Shown here one piece after another: positions 6,775-6,863 of a stretch of DNA of 6,863 nucleotides. The notes under the pieces were generated by a model, which was not told where the DNA came from, did not search any database, and was given only the letters and a program-made list of their open reading frames with translations. This stretch comes from Oscillospiraceae bacterium (GTDB lineage Bacteria; Bacillota; Clostridia; Oscillospirales; Oscillospiraceae). Within the stretch, counting starts at the first letter, position 1. The number at the start of each line of letters is the position of its first letter. A program made the translations under genes and the position numbers. The stretch is from the NCBI GenBank assembly GCA_009776905.1, contig WRMX01000049.1:11967-18829 (forward strand), in the 5' to 3' direction.

Positions 6775-6863
6775 ATGTTATTAAAGTTCATTTGCTGCGA
6801 TGTATTTAATCGAATCGCATGCAAGCTCGTCGCCGAATCGCAACACATCGTAGACATCGAACT
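6775..6863 (+). CDS. DUF1638-like protein, N-terminal start only (partial)
   Basis: From ATG at 6775 the frame stays open for 29 codons to the window edge. The peptide begins MLLKFICCDVFNRIACKLVA and continues with ESQHIVDIE. DUF1638 proteins start with a short hydrophobic strand and a Cys-Glu/Asp pair ('lk.IaCev...e......sph.vdve'), and the Cys8-Asp9 pair and the HIVDIE stretch fit that pattern. Proteins of this family are often encoded near corrinoid-dependent methyltransferase genes in methanogens and anaerobic bacteria; their biochemical function is, to my knowledge, not settled. Only a small part is visible, so the family call rests on this short match. A Shine-Dalgarno site lies 8 bases upstream. 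The gene lies 82 bases after the MoaF-like gene, beyond a perfect inverted repeat, and could be its own unit or a readthrough partner. Confidence 0.55.
   Translation, partial: MLLKFICCDVFNRIACKLVAESQHIVDIE

Overview
The window holds one strand-consistent gene cluster (all genes on +) in DNA of roughly balanced base composition. It contains the last part of an ABC/RND-type efflux adaptor, a very large FtsX-like ABC permease, two consecutive ABC ATPases, a 610-residue protein that looks like a duplicated MoaF-type barrel protein, and the first 29 codons of a probable DUF1638 protein. No RNA gene, insertion sequence or CRISPR array was seen. The organism cannot be fixed from sequence alone. Strong purine-rich Shine-Dalgarno sites, a TTG and a GTG start, a MacB-like exporter without an outer-membrane channel gene in view, and the MoaF-like plus DUF1638 pairing fit an anaerobic Gram-positive-type bacterium (Coriobacteriia or Clostridia would be my guess, low confidence).

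Layout: 1-162 is the C-terminus of a periplasmic-adaptor/membrane-fusion-like subunit. An 80-base gap with a GC-rich hairpin follows, then the permease (243-3098), ATPase 1 (3102-3773, 3-base gap) and ATPase 2 (3770-4702, 4-base GTGA overlap). This is almost certainly one operon encoding a type VII (MacB/LolCDE-like) exporter. The permease carries two FtsX modules in one chain, and the two different ATPases probably form a heterodimer beneath it. ATPase 2 carries an extra C-terminal segment that reads like an AbrB/MazE swapped-hairpin domain. This is the most unusual feature of the exporter.

The gap 4703-4859 contains about three tandem copies of a 19-base unit, a T7 run, a small inverted repeat and a strong ribosome binding site. 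The MoaF-like gene (4860-6692) follows, apparently cytosolic, with its two halves alignable to each other. A perfect 10-bp inverted repeat (6703-6732) separates it from the DUF1638-like start at 6775, which runs off the window. What the exporter moves, and whether the MoaF-like and DUF1638-like proteins act with it, cannot be read from this sequence.
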